DNA from: Trebonia sp963774945
GTDB taxonomy: Bacteria > Actinomycetota > Actinomycetes > Streptosporangiales > Streptosporangiaceae
Direction of reading: 5' to 3'
NCBI GenBank assembly: GCA_963774945.1
Contig: CAVZHA010000015.1
Location: forward strand, 682,001 to 746,000
DNA: 64,000 nt
Each line of letters starts with the position of its first letter. Position 1 is the stretch's first letter. The notes beneath the pieces were generated by a model, which had not been told where the DNA came from, did not search any database, and worked only from the letters and a program-made list of their open reading frames with translations. The position numbers and the translations under genes were made by a program. Of this stretch, positions 17,620 through 26,888 are shown in pieces.

Positions 17620-18864
17620 CTAGGCGAACGACTGGTAGACGAGCTGGCGGAGCTGGGGGCGGAGGGGGAGGGCGTTGGACGGGATCAGCTGGGTGAAGAA
17701 GGAGACCGTGAGGCCCTCGGACTGGTCGATCCAGAAGGAGGTGGAGGCGGCGCCGCCCCAGGACAGCTCGCCCGGCGAGCAGTCGACCTTGACCGCGGCC
17801 GGGTCGGTGACGACCGCGAAGCCAAGGCCGAAACCGGAGCCGTGCATGGGCGACTCGGCGTACAGGGCGCGGCCGAAGGTGGCGATGTCGGGGCCGCCCG
17901 GCAGGTGGTTGCGGCCCATGTAGCGGACCGTGCGCGGGCTGAGCAGGCGGACGCCGTCGAGCTGGCCGGCCGGGGAGTCGGGGCGGTCGAGCAGCAGCTG
18001 CAGGAACCGGTGGTAGTCGGCCGCGGTGGAGACCAGGCCGCCGCCGCCGCTCAGCATCCGCGGCTTGATCCTGGCGTTGTCCCAGGGCGCGCCCATCTTG
18101 ATCATCTTCCGGCCGGGGCCGAGGCCGTACAGCACGGCCAGCCGGGACGCCCGGTCGTCGTCGACCCAGAAGGTGGTGTCGGTCATGCCCAGCGGGCCGA
18201 AAATGCGGTCGGCGAAGAACTGGTCGAGCGACTGCCCGGAGGCGACCTCGACGACCCGGCCGAGGACGTCGGTCGAGACGCCGTAGTTCCACTCCGCGCC
18301 CGGCTCGAACAGCAGCGGCAGCGCGGCCCAGCCGTCGCACGCGGCCGCCAGGTCCATGCCCTTGGGCGCGCCCGGGTCGAAGCCGGCCGCGCGGTAGATC
18401 GCGTCGACCGTGTGCACCCGGTGGAAGCCGTAGGTGAGGCCGGAGGTGTGGGTGAGCAGGTGCCAGACCCGCATCGGCTCGGTGGCCGGGACCGTGAGCG
18501 GGTTCTGGTCGGAGCCGCCCGCGTAGACGCGCGGGTTGGCGAAGGACGGGATGAACTTGCTGACCGGGTCGGTCAGCTGCAGCGCGCCCTCCTCGTAGAG
18601 CATCATGGCGGCGACCGAGGTGATCGGCTTGGTCATCGAGAAGATGCGCCAGAGGGTGTCGGATTCGACCGGGAGATCTTCGTCGAGGTCGCGGGCGCCG
18701 TAGCTGGACACGTGCGCGAGCTTGCCGTGCCTGCTGACCGTGACCAGGTAGCCGGCCAGCCGGCCGTCGTCGACGTAGCGGGCGAAGGTGCCGTCGATCC
18801 GGCCCAGCCGCTGCGCGTCAAGCCCCACCTCGGCCGGGTCGACCTCCGCCTTGAGTTCGCTCAC
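17620..18864 (-). CDS. serine hydrolase, class C beta-lactamase/EstB fold
   Basis: 414 residues. The nucleophile motif SMTK (SxxK) is in LWRIFSMTKPITSVAAMML near residue 76-79, and the Tyr is in EWNYGVSTDVLG (YxN-like). The third motif appears as HGSGFGLGF near residue 345, the HxG form common in esterases, rather than KTG. That favours an esterase or peptidase over a true beta-lactamase. No signal peptide is visible, so it is probably cytoplasmic. The 59-base palindrome upstream (18955-19013) separates it from the MFS gene. Confidence 0.88.
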   Translation of the reverse strand: MSELKAEVDPAEVGLDAQRLGRIDGTFARYVDDGRLAGYLVTVSRHGKLAHVSSYGARDLDEDLPVESDTLWRIFSMTKPITSVAAMMLYEEGALQLTDPVSKFIPSFANPRVYAGGSDQNPLTVPATEPMRVWHLLTHTSGLTYGFHRVHTVDAIYRAAGFDPGAPKGMDLAAACDGWAALPLLFEPGAEWNYGVSTDVLGRVVEVASGQSLDQFFADRIFGPLGMTDTTFWVDDDRASRLAVLYGLGPGRKMIKMGAPWDNARIKPRMLSGGGGLVSTAADYHRFLQLLLDRPDSPAGQLDGVRLLSPRTVRYMGRNHLPGGPDIATFGRALYAESPMHGSGFGLGFAVVTDPAAVKVDCSPGELSWGGAASTSFWIDQSEGLTVSFFTQLIPSNALPLRPQLRQLVYQSFA

Positions 18865-18954
18865 TGACGCCGCCTTTCATTCATGATCTTCGTTGCCTCG
18901 ACAAGACTGCCCGAGTCCGGTTTCCCGCGCTAGGGGTGGAAATGGGGGTGCGGG

Positions 18955-19013
18955 AGTCGCCCGGGACCGTTCGAGATAAAGATCTGGATCTTCCCGAACG
19001 GTCCGAGGCGACT
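18955..19013. terminator. 59-bp near-perfect palindrome; dispersed repeat copy c in both arms
   Basis: AGTCGCC, GGACCGTTCG and AGATC in the left arm are matched by GATCT, CGAACGGTCC and GGCGACT in the right arm. It lies downstream of the MFS gene on its strand, so it can act as a hairpin terminator, though no T-run follows. The left arm shares a 20-base exact match with copy f inside the GH15 gene, so it is also a member of the dispersed repeat family. Confidence 0.65.
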
Positions 19014-19032
19014 GTGGTCGGGCCGGGGTTCC

Positions 19033-20672
19033 TCAGGCGCCGGGGGCGGCGTCCTGCGGGTCGAGCGACTCCAGCGACGCGAGCGGCGCCTCCGGCTTCT
19101 GCTCGCCCGCCGCGTGGCTCCACTTGCGCAGCTCGACCTGCGGGATCAGCCAGGTGGCGAGGAAGGCGAGGAAGGCGATCGGCGCCGCGACCAGGAACAC
19201 GGTCTGGATCGACTCGGCGTAGCCGGCCGACGAAGCCGTGCCGGACGGCCGCGGGCAGCAGGTCGAGCATCGCCGGGGTGACCCCGGCGCTGCTGAAGCC
19301 GGCCGGCAGCTTGATCCCGTGCAGGTGGCCGGCCAGGTTACCGACCAGCACGTTGGAGAAGATCGCGCCGAAGATCGCGGTGCCGAACGAGCCGCCGATC
19401 GACCGGAAGAAGGTCGAGCCTGCCGTCGCGACGCCGATCTCGCTGTGCGGCACGCCGTTCTGCACGATGATCACCAGCACCTGCATGACGCGAGCCGAGG
19501 CCGAGGCCGAGGATCAGCATGTAGAGCGCGTCCAGGTAGGTCGGCGTGGTCACGCCCATCAGGTGCAGCAGGAACAGGCCGAGGGTCATCAGCGCGGTGC
19601 CCGCGATCGGGAAGTACCCGGTACTGGCCGGTCTTGGAGATGACCTGCCCGGAGGTGATCGACATGATCAGCAGCCCGCCCATCAGCGGCAGCAGGTAGA
19701 GCCCGGAGATGGTGGGCGAGATGCCGCGGGCGACCTGGAAGAAGGCGGGCAGGTAGGCGATCGCGCCGAACATGCCGAACCCGACGATGAAGCCGACGAC
19801 GCTGGTGGCGGAGAAGACCCGGGTCTTGAATAGGTGCAGCGGCAGCACCGGCTCGGCCGCCCGGCGCTCGACGAAGACGAACGCGACGATCAGCGCCGCG
19901 CCGGCCGCGCCGAGGATGTAGATCGGGGCCGACGCCCACGGGTAGGTGGTGCCGCCCAGGCTGGTCAGCAGGATCAGCGCGGTCGCGGCGAGCGAGAGCA
20001 CGATCGTGCCGAGGTAGTCGATCTGGTGGTGGATCCGGCGGAGCTTGCCCGGCACCTGGCTGGCCACCACGAACAGCGCGATCGCGCCGATCGGGATGTT
20101 GATGTAGAAGATCCAGCGCCAGGTCAGGTTGTCGACGAAGACGCCGCCGAGCAGCGGGCCGATCACGCTGGCGACCCCGAAGACGCCGCCGAAGAGGCCG
20201 GAGTACTTGCCGCGGTCGCGGGGCGAGACGATGTCGCCCACGATCGCCTGCGCGCCGACCATCAGGCCGCCGGAGCCGAGACCCTGCACCGCGCGGAACG
20301 CGATCAGCATGATCATCGAGTTGGACAGGCCGGACAGCACCGAGCCGATCAGGAAGATGACGATCGAGGCCTGGAAGAAGATCTTCCGGCCGTACTGGTC
20401 GCCGAGCTTGCCCCAGAGCGGGGTGGACACGGTCGAGGCGAGCAGGTAGGCGGTGATCACCCAGGCGATGTGGGAGCCGCCGTTGAGGTCGCCGACGATC
20501 GTCGGCAGCGCGGTCGAGACGATCGTCTGGTCAAGCGCGGCCAGGAACATGCCGCACATGAGCGCGCCGATGATCAGCAGGATGCGGCGACGGTCGAGGT
20601 TGGGCACGACGCCGTTGGCGTCGCCTTGCCGCCGCCCGGCGCGACCGCGGTGCTGTCTGATGCCGAGGCCAT
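19033..20672 (-). pseudogene. DHA2-type MFS drug exporter, frame interrupted about four times
   Basis: The assembled protein is about 545 residues with 14 membrane segments, the DHA2 (EmrB/QacA) family of proton-driven exporters. Landmarks: LDQTIVSTALPTIVGDL, WVITAYLLASTVSTPLWGKLGDQYGRK (loop 2-3 motif), FRAVQGLGSGGLM and SVIGPLLGG. The pieces occupy different frames with shifts near 20625, 19625, 19495 and 19235. The true N-terminus is MASASDSTAVAPGGGK at 20672 and the C-terminus ends SLDPQDAAPGA at 19033. The start overlaps the TetR stop by one base (TGATG), the usual arrangement of an efflux pump under its own repressor. Confidence 0.85.
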
Positions 20673-21388
20673 CAGGGGTTTTCCTTTCGTTCCGTGACAT
20701 GACGCAGGTCGGCGTTTTCCGGCAGCCCGCTCGCGAGCGCGCCGAACGCGAGGTCGACCAGGTGATCGAGCGGCACCGTGCCGCCGGAGGAGGCCCAGAA
20801 GGCCATGCTCGACCGGAACACGCCGGTCGCGATCGAGGCGAGCAGGCCCGGGTAGGGGTCCTGCCCGGGGGTGGTGCCGAGGCGCCGCGCGATCGCCTCG
20901 GCCAGGGACCGTTCGATCGCGGCCATCTGGGCGCCGTGGGCGGCGTGCAGGTGCGGGTCGGTGCGGGAGGCCCGCATCCGGGCGAGCCATTCGAGGGGGT
21001 CGCCGCCCAGCTCCGCGAACTCGTTCTCGACCTCTGCGGCCCGGTTGCGCATGAGCGCGCGGAGCACGTTCAGGACCGGCTCGCCGGGCGACTGGTGGAC
21101 GATGGCGTCGCTGGTCGCCTCGGCCAGCTCCGGGTCGGCCCCGAACAGCGCGGCCTCTTTGGTGGGGAAGTAGTTGAAGAAGGTGCGCGGGGAGACGTTG
21201 GCCGCCTCCGCGATCTCTTCCACGGTGACGTTGGAGTAGCCGCGGTCGGCGATCAGGCGGAGCGCCTCGCGGCGCAGTTCGCGGCGGGTCGCCAGCTTCT
21301 TGCGCTCGCGGAGGGAGGTCGGCGGCGGCGCGCAGGCCTGGTCGGCCCGAGGGGCGCTGAGGCCCGTTTCGCTGGCTACTGTCATCAT
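20672..21388 (-). CDS. TetR-family repressor of the adjacent MFS exporter
   Basis: 238 residues. The helix-turn-helix is at residues 30-75 (LATRRELRREALRLIADRGYSNVTVEEIAEAANVSPRTFFNYFPTKEAALFG), followed by a helical ligand domain. It is translationally coupled to the exporter (TGATG), so it very probably represses the pair and is released by the exported compound. The ATG at 21388 starts MMTVASETG; an alternative is one codon in. The coding sequence contains an exact GGGACCGTTCGA repeat core (20905-20916), here encoding part of IERSLAEA. Confidence 0.9.
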   Translation of the reverse strand: MMTVASETGLSAPRADQACAPPPTSLRERKKLATRRELRREALRLIADRGYSNVTVEEIAEAANVSPRTFFNYFPTKEAALFGADPELAEATSDAIVHQSPGEPVLNVLRALMRNRAAEVENEFAELGGDPLEWLARMRASRTDPHLHAAHGAQMAAIERSLAEAIARRLGTTPGQDPYPGLLASIATGVFRSSMAFWASSGGTVPLDHLVDLAFGALASGLPENADLRHVTERKENP

Positions 21389-21401
21389 GCGCTTGCTAAA
21401 G

Positions 21402-21428
21402 GTTTGCGTGGGCTACAAGTTTGCGTGG
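21402..21428. promoter_or_regulatory. direct repeat GTTTGCGTGG x2 upstream of TetR gene
   Basis: GTTTGCGTGG occurs at 21402-21411 and 21419-21428, 17 bases apart, just upstream of the TetR ATG. Close spacing in the promoter region suggests an operator, possibly for the TetR protein itself, though TetR sites are usually inverted rather than direct repeats. Confidence 0.4.
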
Positions 21429-21490
21429 AGTTAAATCTTACAGCCCCTGCAACATTGTCGCGACGGGGGCTATTCCGGGTCGGGGCTACG

Positions 21491-22597
21491 ATGTTGGCCA
21501 TGTCCGCCGTCGCCGTCTCGCCCGCGTTGGCGGCGGAGATTGCGCTTCGGCATTACGGCGTGATCGGCGTGGCGGAGCGGCTGGCGTCGGAGTTCGATGA
21601 CACGTTTCGGCTGGTGGGCGCGGATGGGCCGGGGTGGCTGCTGAAGATCAGCGCTGAGCCTGCTCCGACGGCGGACTTGGCCGGGGCGGACTTGGCCGGG
21701 GCGGGCTTGGCCGGCGCGGGTTTGGCCGGGGCGGACGGGGTGGGATTTCAGACCGCGCTGCTGCTGCACCTGGCGGCGGTCGCGCCGGAACTGCCGGTGC
21801 AGCGGGTGATCCCGACGGTGGACGGGCGGGCGGAGATCGTGGTCTCGGTTCCGTTCGACGATGTGCCGAGCGGTGCTGGGCGGCTGGCGCGGATGACGTC
21901 GTGGCTGGACGGGCGGCTGCTCGGTTCCGGGCCTTCGAGCGCCGGGCTGCGGCGGGACATCGGCGGCACGCTGGCCCGGCTGAACGTCGCCCTGCGCGGG
22001 TTCACGCACCCCGGCGCGGGCCGGACCCACCGGTGGGACCTGCAGCGCTTCGGGGCACTGCGGCCGCTGCTGGCCGAGCTGCCGGCTGACGGGCGCGGCG
22101 GGCTGGCGGACTGCCTGGACCGGTTCGAGGCGGAGGTCGCGCCCCGGCTGGCGGGGCGGGCCAGCCAGGTCATCCACACCGATTTCCACGGGGAGAACCT
22201 GCTCACCGACGGGTCGCGGGTCACCGGCATCCTCGACTTCGGCGACGCGCTGACCGGGCCGGTGGCGATGGACGTCGGGGTGGCCGCCTGCTACCAGCTG
22301 GGCGGCGGCGGGCCGGGCGGTGACCTGCTGACGCCGGCGCTCGACGTGGTGGCCGGGTACCACGCGGTCGAGCCGCTGTCTGCTGCGGACCTGGACCTGG
22401 TCGCGGAGTTCGTGGTCGCCCGGGTCGCGGCGCGGATCATCCTGAGCCAGGCGCACGCGGCCCGCGATCCGGCCAACGCCGGCTATCTGCTGCGCCGGAC
22501 GCCGGCCGCGATCGCGCACTTCGGGGCGCTGCGCGCGATCGGGATCGACGAGATCGGCCGCCGCCTGGGCGCGGCCTGCGAGCTGGAGGTGGCATGA
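21491..22597 (+). CDS. aminoglycoside-phosphotransferase-fold kinase (hydroxylysine-kinase-like)
   Basis: 368 residues of the APH/choline-kinase fold: catalytic HTDFHGENLL (H229, D231, N236) and metal-binding ILDFGD. It overlaps the class III aminotransferase-fold gene by four bases (ATGA). The pairing of this kinase family with this PLP family is known for hydroxylysine kinase and 5-phosphohydroxy-L-lysine phospho-lyase, and the two are fused in some bacteria. A role in phosphorylating hydroxylysine or a similar amino alcohol is inferred. Residues about 61-82 are an unusual insert of LAGAD/LAGAG five-residue repeats. ATG 21491 or 21500 are possible starts. Confidence 0.82.
   Translation: MLAMSAVAVSPALAAEIALRHYGVIGVAERLASEFDDTFRLVGADGPGWLLKISAEPAPTADLAGADLAGAGLAGAGLAGADGVGFQTALLLHLAAVAPELPVQRVIPTVDGRAEIVVSVPFDDVPSGAGRLARMTSWLDGRLLGSGPSSAGLRRDIGGTLARLNVALRGFTHPGAGRTHRWDLQRFGALRPLLAELPADGRGGLADCLDRFEAEVAPRLAGRASQVIHTDFHGENLLTDGSRVTGILDFGDALTGPVAMDVGVAACYQLGGGGPGGDLLTPALDVVAGYHAVEPLSAADLDLVAEFVVARVAARIILSQAHAARDPANAGYLLRRTPAAIAHFGALRAIGIDEIGRRLGAACELEVA
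21671..21736 (+). repeat. 15-bp tandem repeat inside the kinase gene
   Basis: About four copies of GACTTGGCCGGGGCG-like units encode ADLAG-type pentads. The pattern resembles the A(D/N)LxG consensus of pentapeptide repeats but is too short to form a helix domain. It probably arose by slippage. Confidence 0.75.
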
Positions 22598-23973
22598 CCG
22601 AGCCTGCGCCGGTTCCGGTTCCGGTGATGGTTAACGGGTTTGACGGCTCCGGCCTGGCCGGCCTGCCGGACTCGACCCGCGAGCTCATCGCCCGCCGGGA
22701 GGCCGCCCTCGGCGGCGCCTACCGGCTCTTCTACGACCAGCCGGTCGAGTTCGCGCGCGGCGCGGGGGTGTACCTGTACGACCCGGACGGGGTCGCGTAC
22801 CTCGACGCCTATAACAACGTGCCGTCGGTCGGTCACTCGCACCCGCGGGTGACCGAGGCGGTGTCGCGTCAGCTGGCGACGCTCAACACGCACACCAGGT
22901 ACCTGACCGAGGGGGTCGTCGGGTACGCCGAGCGGCTGCTCGCCACGCACTCGATCGGCCCGGCCCACGCGATGTTCACCTGCACCGGGAGCGAGGCCAA
23001 CGACCTCGGCTTGCGCATCGCGCGGACCTTCACCGGCGGTACCGGGGTGATCGTGACCGCGAACGCGTACCACGGGGTGACCGCCGCGGTGGCGGAGCTC
23101 TCCCCCAGCCTGGGCGCGAACGTGCCGCTCGGGGTGCACGTGCGGGCGGTGCCCGCGCCGGCGTCGGGGTCGGATGCTGACGTCGATTTTGCGGCCGGGG
23201 TGGCGGCGGCGATCGCGGATCTGCGGCGGCACGGGGTGCGGCTGGCGGCGTTCCTGGCCGACTCGATCTTCTCCTCCGACGGGGTGCTGCCCGACCCGGC
23301 CGCCGCGTCGCTCGCCCGGGTGGCTTCGCTGGTGCGCGAGGCGGGCGGGCTCTACATCGCCGACGAGGTGCAGTCCGGGTTCGGCCGGACCGGGTCGCAC
23401 CTGTGGGGGTACCAGCGGCACCCCGGCCTGGTGCCGGACCTAGTGACGATGGGCAAGCCGATGGGGAACGGTCTGCCGATCGCCGGGCTGGTGGCCCGGC
23501 AGCCGGTGCTGGCGGACTTCGGGCAGCGGGCGCGGTACTTCAACACCTTCGGCGGCAACCCGGTCTGCGTCGCCGCCGCGTCGGCCGTGCTCGACGTGCT
23601 GGCGGACGAGGACCTGCCGGGGAACGCGTTGTCGACCGGCGAGTACCTTCGGTCCGGGCTAACGAGCCTGGCCGGCTCGAGCCCGGTGCTGGCGGAGGTG
23701 CGCGGGGTGGGTTTGTACGTCGGGGTGGACGTGGTCTCGCCGTCGACCGGTCGGCCGTCGGCCGAGCTGGCGGCGGCGATCGTCAACGGGATGCGCGCGC
23801 GCCGGGTGCTGATCAGCGCCACCGGCCCGCGCGGGCATGTGCTGAAGATCCGGCCGCCGCTTCCGTTCGGGCGGGAGCACGCGGACCAGCTGGTGACGGC
23901 GCTGGCGGACGTGCTTGCGACGTTGTTACCTGGTCAGGAGTGCCAGGCGAACTGGGACTGCCAGGCGGTGTAG
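22594..23973 (+). CDS. class III PLP enzyme (aminotransferase / phospho-lyase type)
   Basis: 459 residues. PLP-binding features: CTGSEANDLGLRIAR (phosphate site), YIADEVQSGFGRTG with D257, and VTMGKPMGNG with the Schiff-base lysine K288. The N-terminal RREAALGGAYRLFYDQPVEFARGAGVYLYDPDGVAYLDAYNNVPSVGHSHP is characteristic of the AGXT2L subgroup, which includes ethanolamine-phosphate and 5-phosphohydroxylysine phospho-lyases. With the coupled kinase, a two-step phosphorylate-then-eliminate pathway is the best reading. Ordinary transamination cannot be excluded. The 3' end overlaps the convergent lipoprotein gene by 40 bases. Confidence 0.87.
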   Translation: MTEPAPVPVPVMVNGFDGSGLAGLPDSTRELIARREAALGGAYRLFYDQPVEFARGAGVYLYDPDGVAYLDAYNNVPSVGHSHPRVTEAVSRQLATLNTHTRYLTEGVVGYAERLLATHSIGPAHAMFTCTGSEANDLGLRIARTFTGGTGVIVTANAYHGVTAAVAELSPSLGANVPLGVHVRAVPAPASGSDADVDFAAGVAAAIADLRRHGVRLAAFLADSIFSSDGVLPDPAAASLARVASLVREAGGLYIADEVQSGFGRTGSHLWGYQRHPGLVPDLVTMGKPMGNGLPIAGLVARQPVLADFGQRARYFNTFGGNPVCVAAASAVLDVLADEDLPGNALSTGEYLRSGLTSLAGSSPVLAEVRGVGLYVGVDVVSPSTGRPSAELAAAIVNGMRARRVLISATGPRGHVLKIRPPLPFGREHADQLVTALADVLATLLPGQECQANWDCQAV

Positions 23974-25445
23974 CCGTTGGCGTTCGGCCAGCTGCCCGCG
24001 AACAGCCTGCTGACGACCGGCTGCGCGGGGGCGGTGGACAGGGCGCCGGTCGGCAGCCGCATCGCGATCAGCCAGAGGGCGTTGTCGCGGACGTAGAGCA
24101 GGTCGCCGCCGGTGGCGGACCAGGTCGGGGCGGCGACGCCCGCTCCGGCCCGGGTGATCGGGACCGCGTTGCCCCCGGCGCCGCCCTGGTACCAGAGCCC
24201 GCAGGTCTGCGACCAGGCGCTGAGGTCTTGCTCGCCGCCGCCGGCCATCGTCGGCGTGGATTCTGTGGCGCAGTGCGCGAATGCCAGGTCGGGCTCGCCG
24301 TGCCACTGCGATGACGCCGGGCCGAGGTTCACCGGGTCGGGCATCGCGCCCGGCGCGGGCCCGCACCGGCCAGCGACGCTACAGTACGTGATCGTCTTGG
24401 CGCTCCACGGGTAGCGGTTCCCGCCGGTCACCAGCGTCACGCCGGCCCCGTCCGGCACCGCGAACGCGGGGTAGGCCGGGGTGCTCGGCAGCGTCGCCGT
24501 CGGCGCGTCGCCGAGCGGGTAGGAGACCAGCGGCAGCCCGGTCGCGCGCAGCGAGGCCGAGTCGCGCGGGTCGGACCAGGCCAGCAGCCCTTCGCCGTCC
24601 GTCCACCAGCCGTCCACGATCAGCGCGGCGGTCCTGGAGGAGGCGAGGCTGTTGACCACGATCCCCTCGCTGGGCACGAACAAGTCGATCACGCTGCTGG
24701 CGAAGCGCCTGGTCGCAGTCAGCTCGACCGACGCGATCGCGATCTCGCGCCCGTTGGGCGACCAGGCCGGGGCGCCGTCGAATTGGCCCGGTACCTCGAG
24801 CATCGGGTAGGTCGGCTTCCCCGGCCGCACCGCGTACAGCTTGCCGCCGCCGGCCTCGGTGGCGGCGAGCTCGTCCGACGTGGGCGACCAGGCGAAGCCT
24901 GCCACCTTCGGCAGGACCTGATGAGCGCCCTGGCCGTCCGGTCCCGCCAGCCAGAGCGCGCCGCTGGTCACGGCGCCGTCGGCGGACGGCGGGCCGACGA
25001 GGTAGGCGAGCCAGCGGCCGTCCGGTGACCAGGCCGGGGAGCCTGGCGTCCGCGCGGCCGGCCTGGTTACGGTCGGCGCGGTCACGGCCGGCGCGGTCAC
25101 GGCCGGCGTCTTGCTGGTCGGGATCGCGTGCAGCGTGGCCGCCTGGCCGGGCAGGCTGCCGTCGAGCGCGTAGAGCGTGCTGGCCGACACGAACGCCAGC
25201 TGGCCGTGGCCGGCGAACGCGCTCTCCCCGACCGGCGAGCCGGCTGCGCTCCCGGTTGGGGTCTCGGTCGGGCTCGCGATGGCGGTCCCGGTCGGGGTCC
25301 CGCTGGTGGCGGGGGCGCCGACGGGGGCCGTGACCGACACGCTGACGTCGGCCGAGGCGGTGGCCGCGGGCGCGCCGTGCGCGCAGGCCGCGATGCCGGC
25401 CACCACCGCGAGCGCCGCCAATGAGGCGATAAGTCTGCTCATCAT
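23934..25445 (-). CDS. TolB-like beta-propeller lipoprotein
   Basis: 503 residues. A signal peptide with lipobox GIAAC (Cys21) is followed by a Thr/Ser/Pro-rich linker, then PD40-type blades: PAWSPDGRWLAYL, FAWSPTSDELAAT, PAWSPNGREIAIAS and PTWSATGGDLLYV. Such extracellular propellers mediate protein contacts; no enzyme motif is visible. The tail overlaps the convergent aminotransferase-fold gene by 40 bases. Its partner is unknown. Confidence 0.82.
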   Translation of the reverse strand: MMSRLIASLAALAVVAGIAACAHGAPAATASADVSVSVTAPVGAPATSGTPTGTAIASPTETPTGSAAGSPVGESAFAGHGQLAFVSASTLYALDGSLPGQAATLHAIPTSKTPAVTAPAVTAPTVTRPAARTPGSPAWSPDGRWLAYLVGPPSADGAVTSGALWLAGPDGQGAHQVLPKVAGFAWSPTSDELAATEAGGGKLYAVRPGKPTYPMLEVPGQFDGAPAWSPNGREIAIASVELTATRRFASSVIDLFVPSEGIVVNSLASSRTAALIVDGWWTDGEGLLAWSDPRDSASLRATGLPLVSYPLGDAPTATLPSTPAYPAFAVPDGAGVTLVTGGNRYPWSAKTITYCSVAGRCGPAPGAMPDPVNLGPASSQWHGEPDLAFAHCATESTPTMAGGGEQDLSAWSQTCGLWYQGGAGGNAVPITRAGAGVAAPTWSATGGDLLYVRDNALWLIAMRLPTGALSTAPAQPVVSRLFAGSWPNANGYTAWQSQFAWHS

Positions 25446-25576
25446 GCTCTTTGGACGTCGCCGGCGGCGAATAAGTTGCTCCGTCGCCCAAATTGGGCCC
25501 CCTGGTCACTCGTGGACCGGTCCGCGCCGGCGATCCGGTTACGCTTGGGGTGCTACCGCTTGAAAGGCACGCTGTC

Positions 25577-26023
25577 ATGACGAACTCAGGCGCGGCGGAC
25601 ATGGTTCCGGTCACGATCGTCGGCGTCGCCGTCGCCGGGCGCGACGACGCGGAGCGGCGCGAGCGGTTTTCGATCGTGCTCGCGCCGGCGGCCGACGGGG
25701 ACGCGCGGCGGCTGTTCATCGGGATCGGGGACGCGGAGGCGACCGCGCTGGCGTTCAGCCTGCAGGGGCAGGAGTTCCCCCGGCCGATGACCTACCAGTT
25801 CATGGCGTCGCTGGTCGCGGCGGCCGGGTCGGCGGTGCGCTCGGTGCGCGTCACCCGGTTCGACCGCCAGGTCTTCTACGCGCAGGTGACGCTGCGGGGC
25901 GGGGCGGTGGTCGACGCGCGGCCGAGCGACGCGATTAACCTGGCCGCGATCACCGGCGCGCCCGTGCTGGTGGCCTCGGAGCTGCTCGACCTGCCAGTGG
26001 ACCCGGAACTGCGGGTGCCCTAG
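25577..26023 (+). CDS. bifunctional nuclease domain (DUF151/BFN) protein
   Basis: 148 residues containing the whole BFN domain: LFIGIGDAEATALAFSLQGQEFPRPMTYQFMASLVAAAGSAVRSVRVTRFDRQVFYAQVTL and DARPSDAINLAAITGAPVLVASELL. Proteins of this family are reported to have nuclease activity in plants and bacteria, but the physiological role in actinobacteria is unclear. The start at 25577 follows GAAAGG. The stop overlaps the convergent amidohydrolase stop by four bases. Confidence 0.87.
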   Translation: MTNSGAADMVPVTIVGVAVAGRDDAERRERFSIVLAPAADGDARRLFIGIGDAEATALAFSLQGQEFPRPMTYQFMASLVAAAGSAVRSVRVTRFDRQVFYAQVTLRGGAVVDARPSDAINLAAITGAPVLVASELLDLPVDPELRVP

Positions 26024-26874
26024 CCTTTTAGGTTGTAGACGTCGGTGGCGTTGCCGGCCAGGACTCGGGCGGCGGTTTCCTCGTCCGGCATGAGCCGGGC
26101 GACGGCGCGGGCGTTGGCGGCGATGCCGGGGATGCCGGGCCAGTCCGTGCCGAAGATCATCCGCCGGGTCAGCCTGGCCCAGTTCTGCCGGGCGTAGTAA
26201 TCGCGGAGCCGGGACGGCGGCAGGCCGGAGAGCTCGATCCAGACCCGGTCGCTGGACAGCGCGAGGAAGGCCGCCGCGTCGTACCACCAGCCGCGGCCGC
26301 CGTGCGCGAGCACCAGGGTGAGCGAGCGGAAGTCGCGCAGCACGTCGTCGAGGACGACCGGGTCGCCGAACGTGTTGGCCGCGCCGGGGAAGGTCGAGGT
26401 GCCGCAGTGCACCACGACCGGGACGCCGGCCGCCTGGCAGGCCTCGTAGGCGGGGTAGAGCATCCGGTCGTTGGCGGCGACGCCGGCGTGCACCGGGTGG
26501 ATCTTCAGCGCCACCGCGCCCAGCGCGAGCTGCCGGCGGACCTCGTCGTCGACCGGGTAATGCAGGTGCGGGTTGACGTTGGCGATGACCTTGATGCGGT
26601 CGGGTGCCTGGGCCGCGATCGGCAGCATGTCCTCGATGACCTGCAGGCCGGTCACCTTCGGGGAGTACTCGCTCATCAGCAGCGCGATGTCGACGCCCTC
26701 GGCCGCCAGGTAGGCGTCGAACTCGGCGGGCACCACGGCGCCGTCCGCATCGTAGAGCCGTTCCATGGCGGCCTCGGCCGCGAACCCTTGCAGCCAGGTT
26801 TCCCTGGGCAGCTTGAGCGTGGACAGCCGGGCGGCGTGCAGATGGACGTCGATGAGCGGCATTCCGTCGAGCAT
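26020..26874 (-). CDS. amidohydrolase-2 family metal-dependent hydrolase/decarboxylase
   Basis: 284 residues of the ACMSD-like amidohydrolase group. DVHLHAAR has the first metal-ligand pair, VVHCGTS the third His, LAHGGRGWW the fourth, and IFGTDWPG the catalytic Asp. Members decarboxylate or hydrolyse aromatic or ring-cleavage acids. It is the last gene of the box cluster, 14 bases after the CoA ligase, so a role downstream of benzoyl-CoA oxidation is likely. It is not one of the three standard Box enzymes. Confidence 0.85.
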   Translation of the reverse strand: MLDGMPLIDVHLHAARLSTLKLPRETWLQGFAAEAAMERLYDADGAVVPAEFDAYLAAEGVDIALLMSEYSPKVTGLQVIEDMLPIAAQAPDRIKVIANVNPHLHYPVDDEVRRQLALGAVALKIHPVHAGVAANDRMLYPAYEACQAAGVPVVVHCGTSTFPGAANTFGDPVVLDDVLRDFRSLTLVLAHGGRGWWYDAAAFLALSSDRVWIELSGLPPSRLRDYYARQNWARLTRRMIFGTDWPGIPGIAANARAVARLMPDEETAARVLAGNATDVYNLKG

Positions 26875-26888
26875 GACGCTTTGCTACC

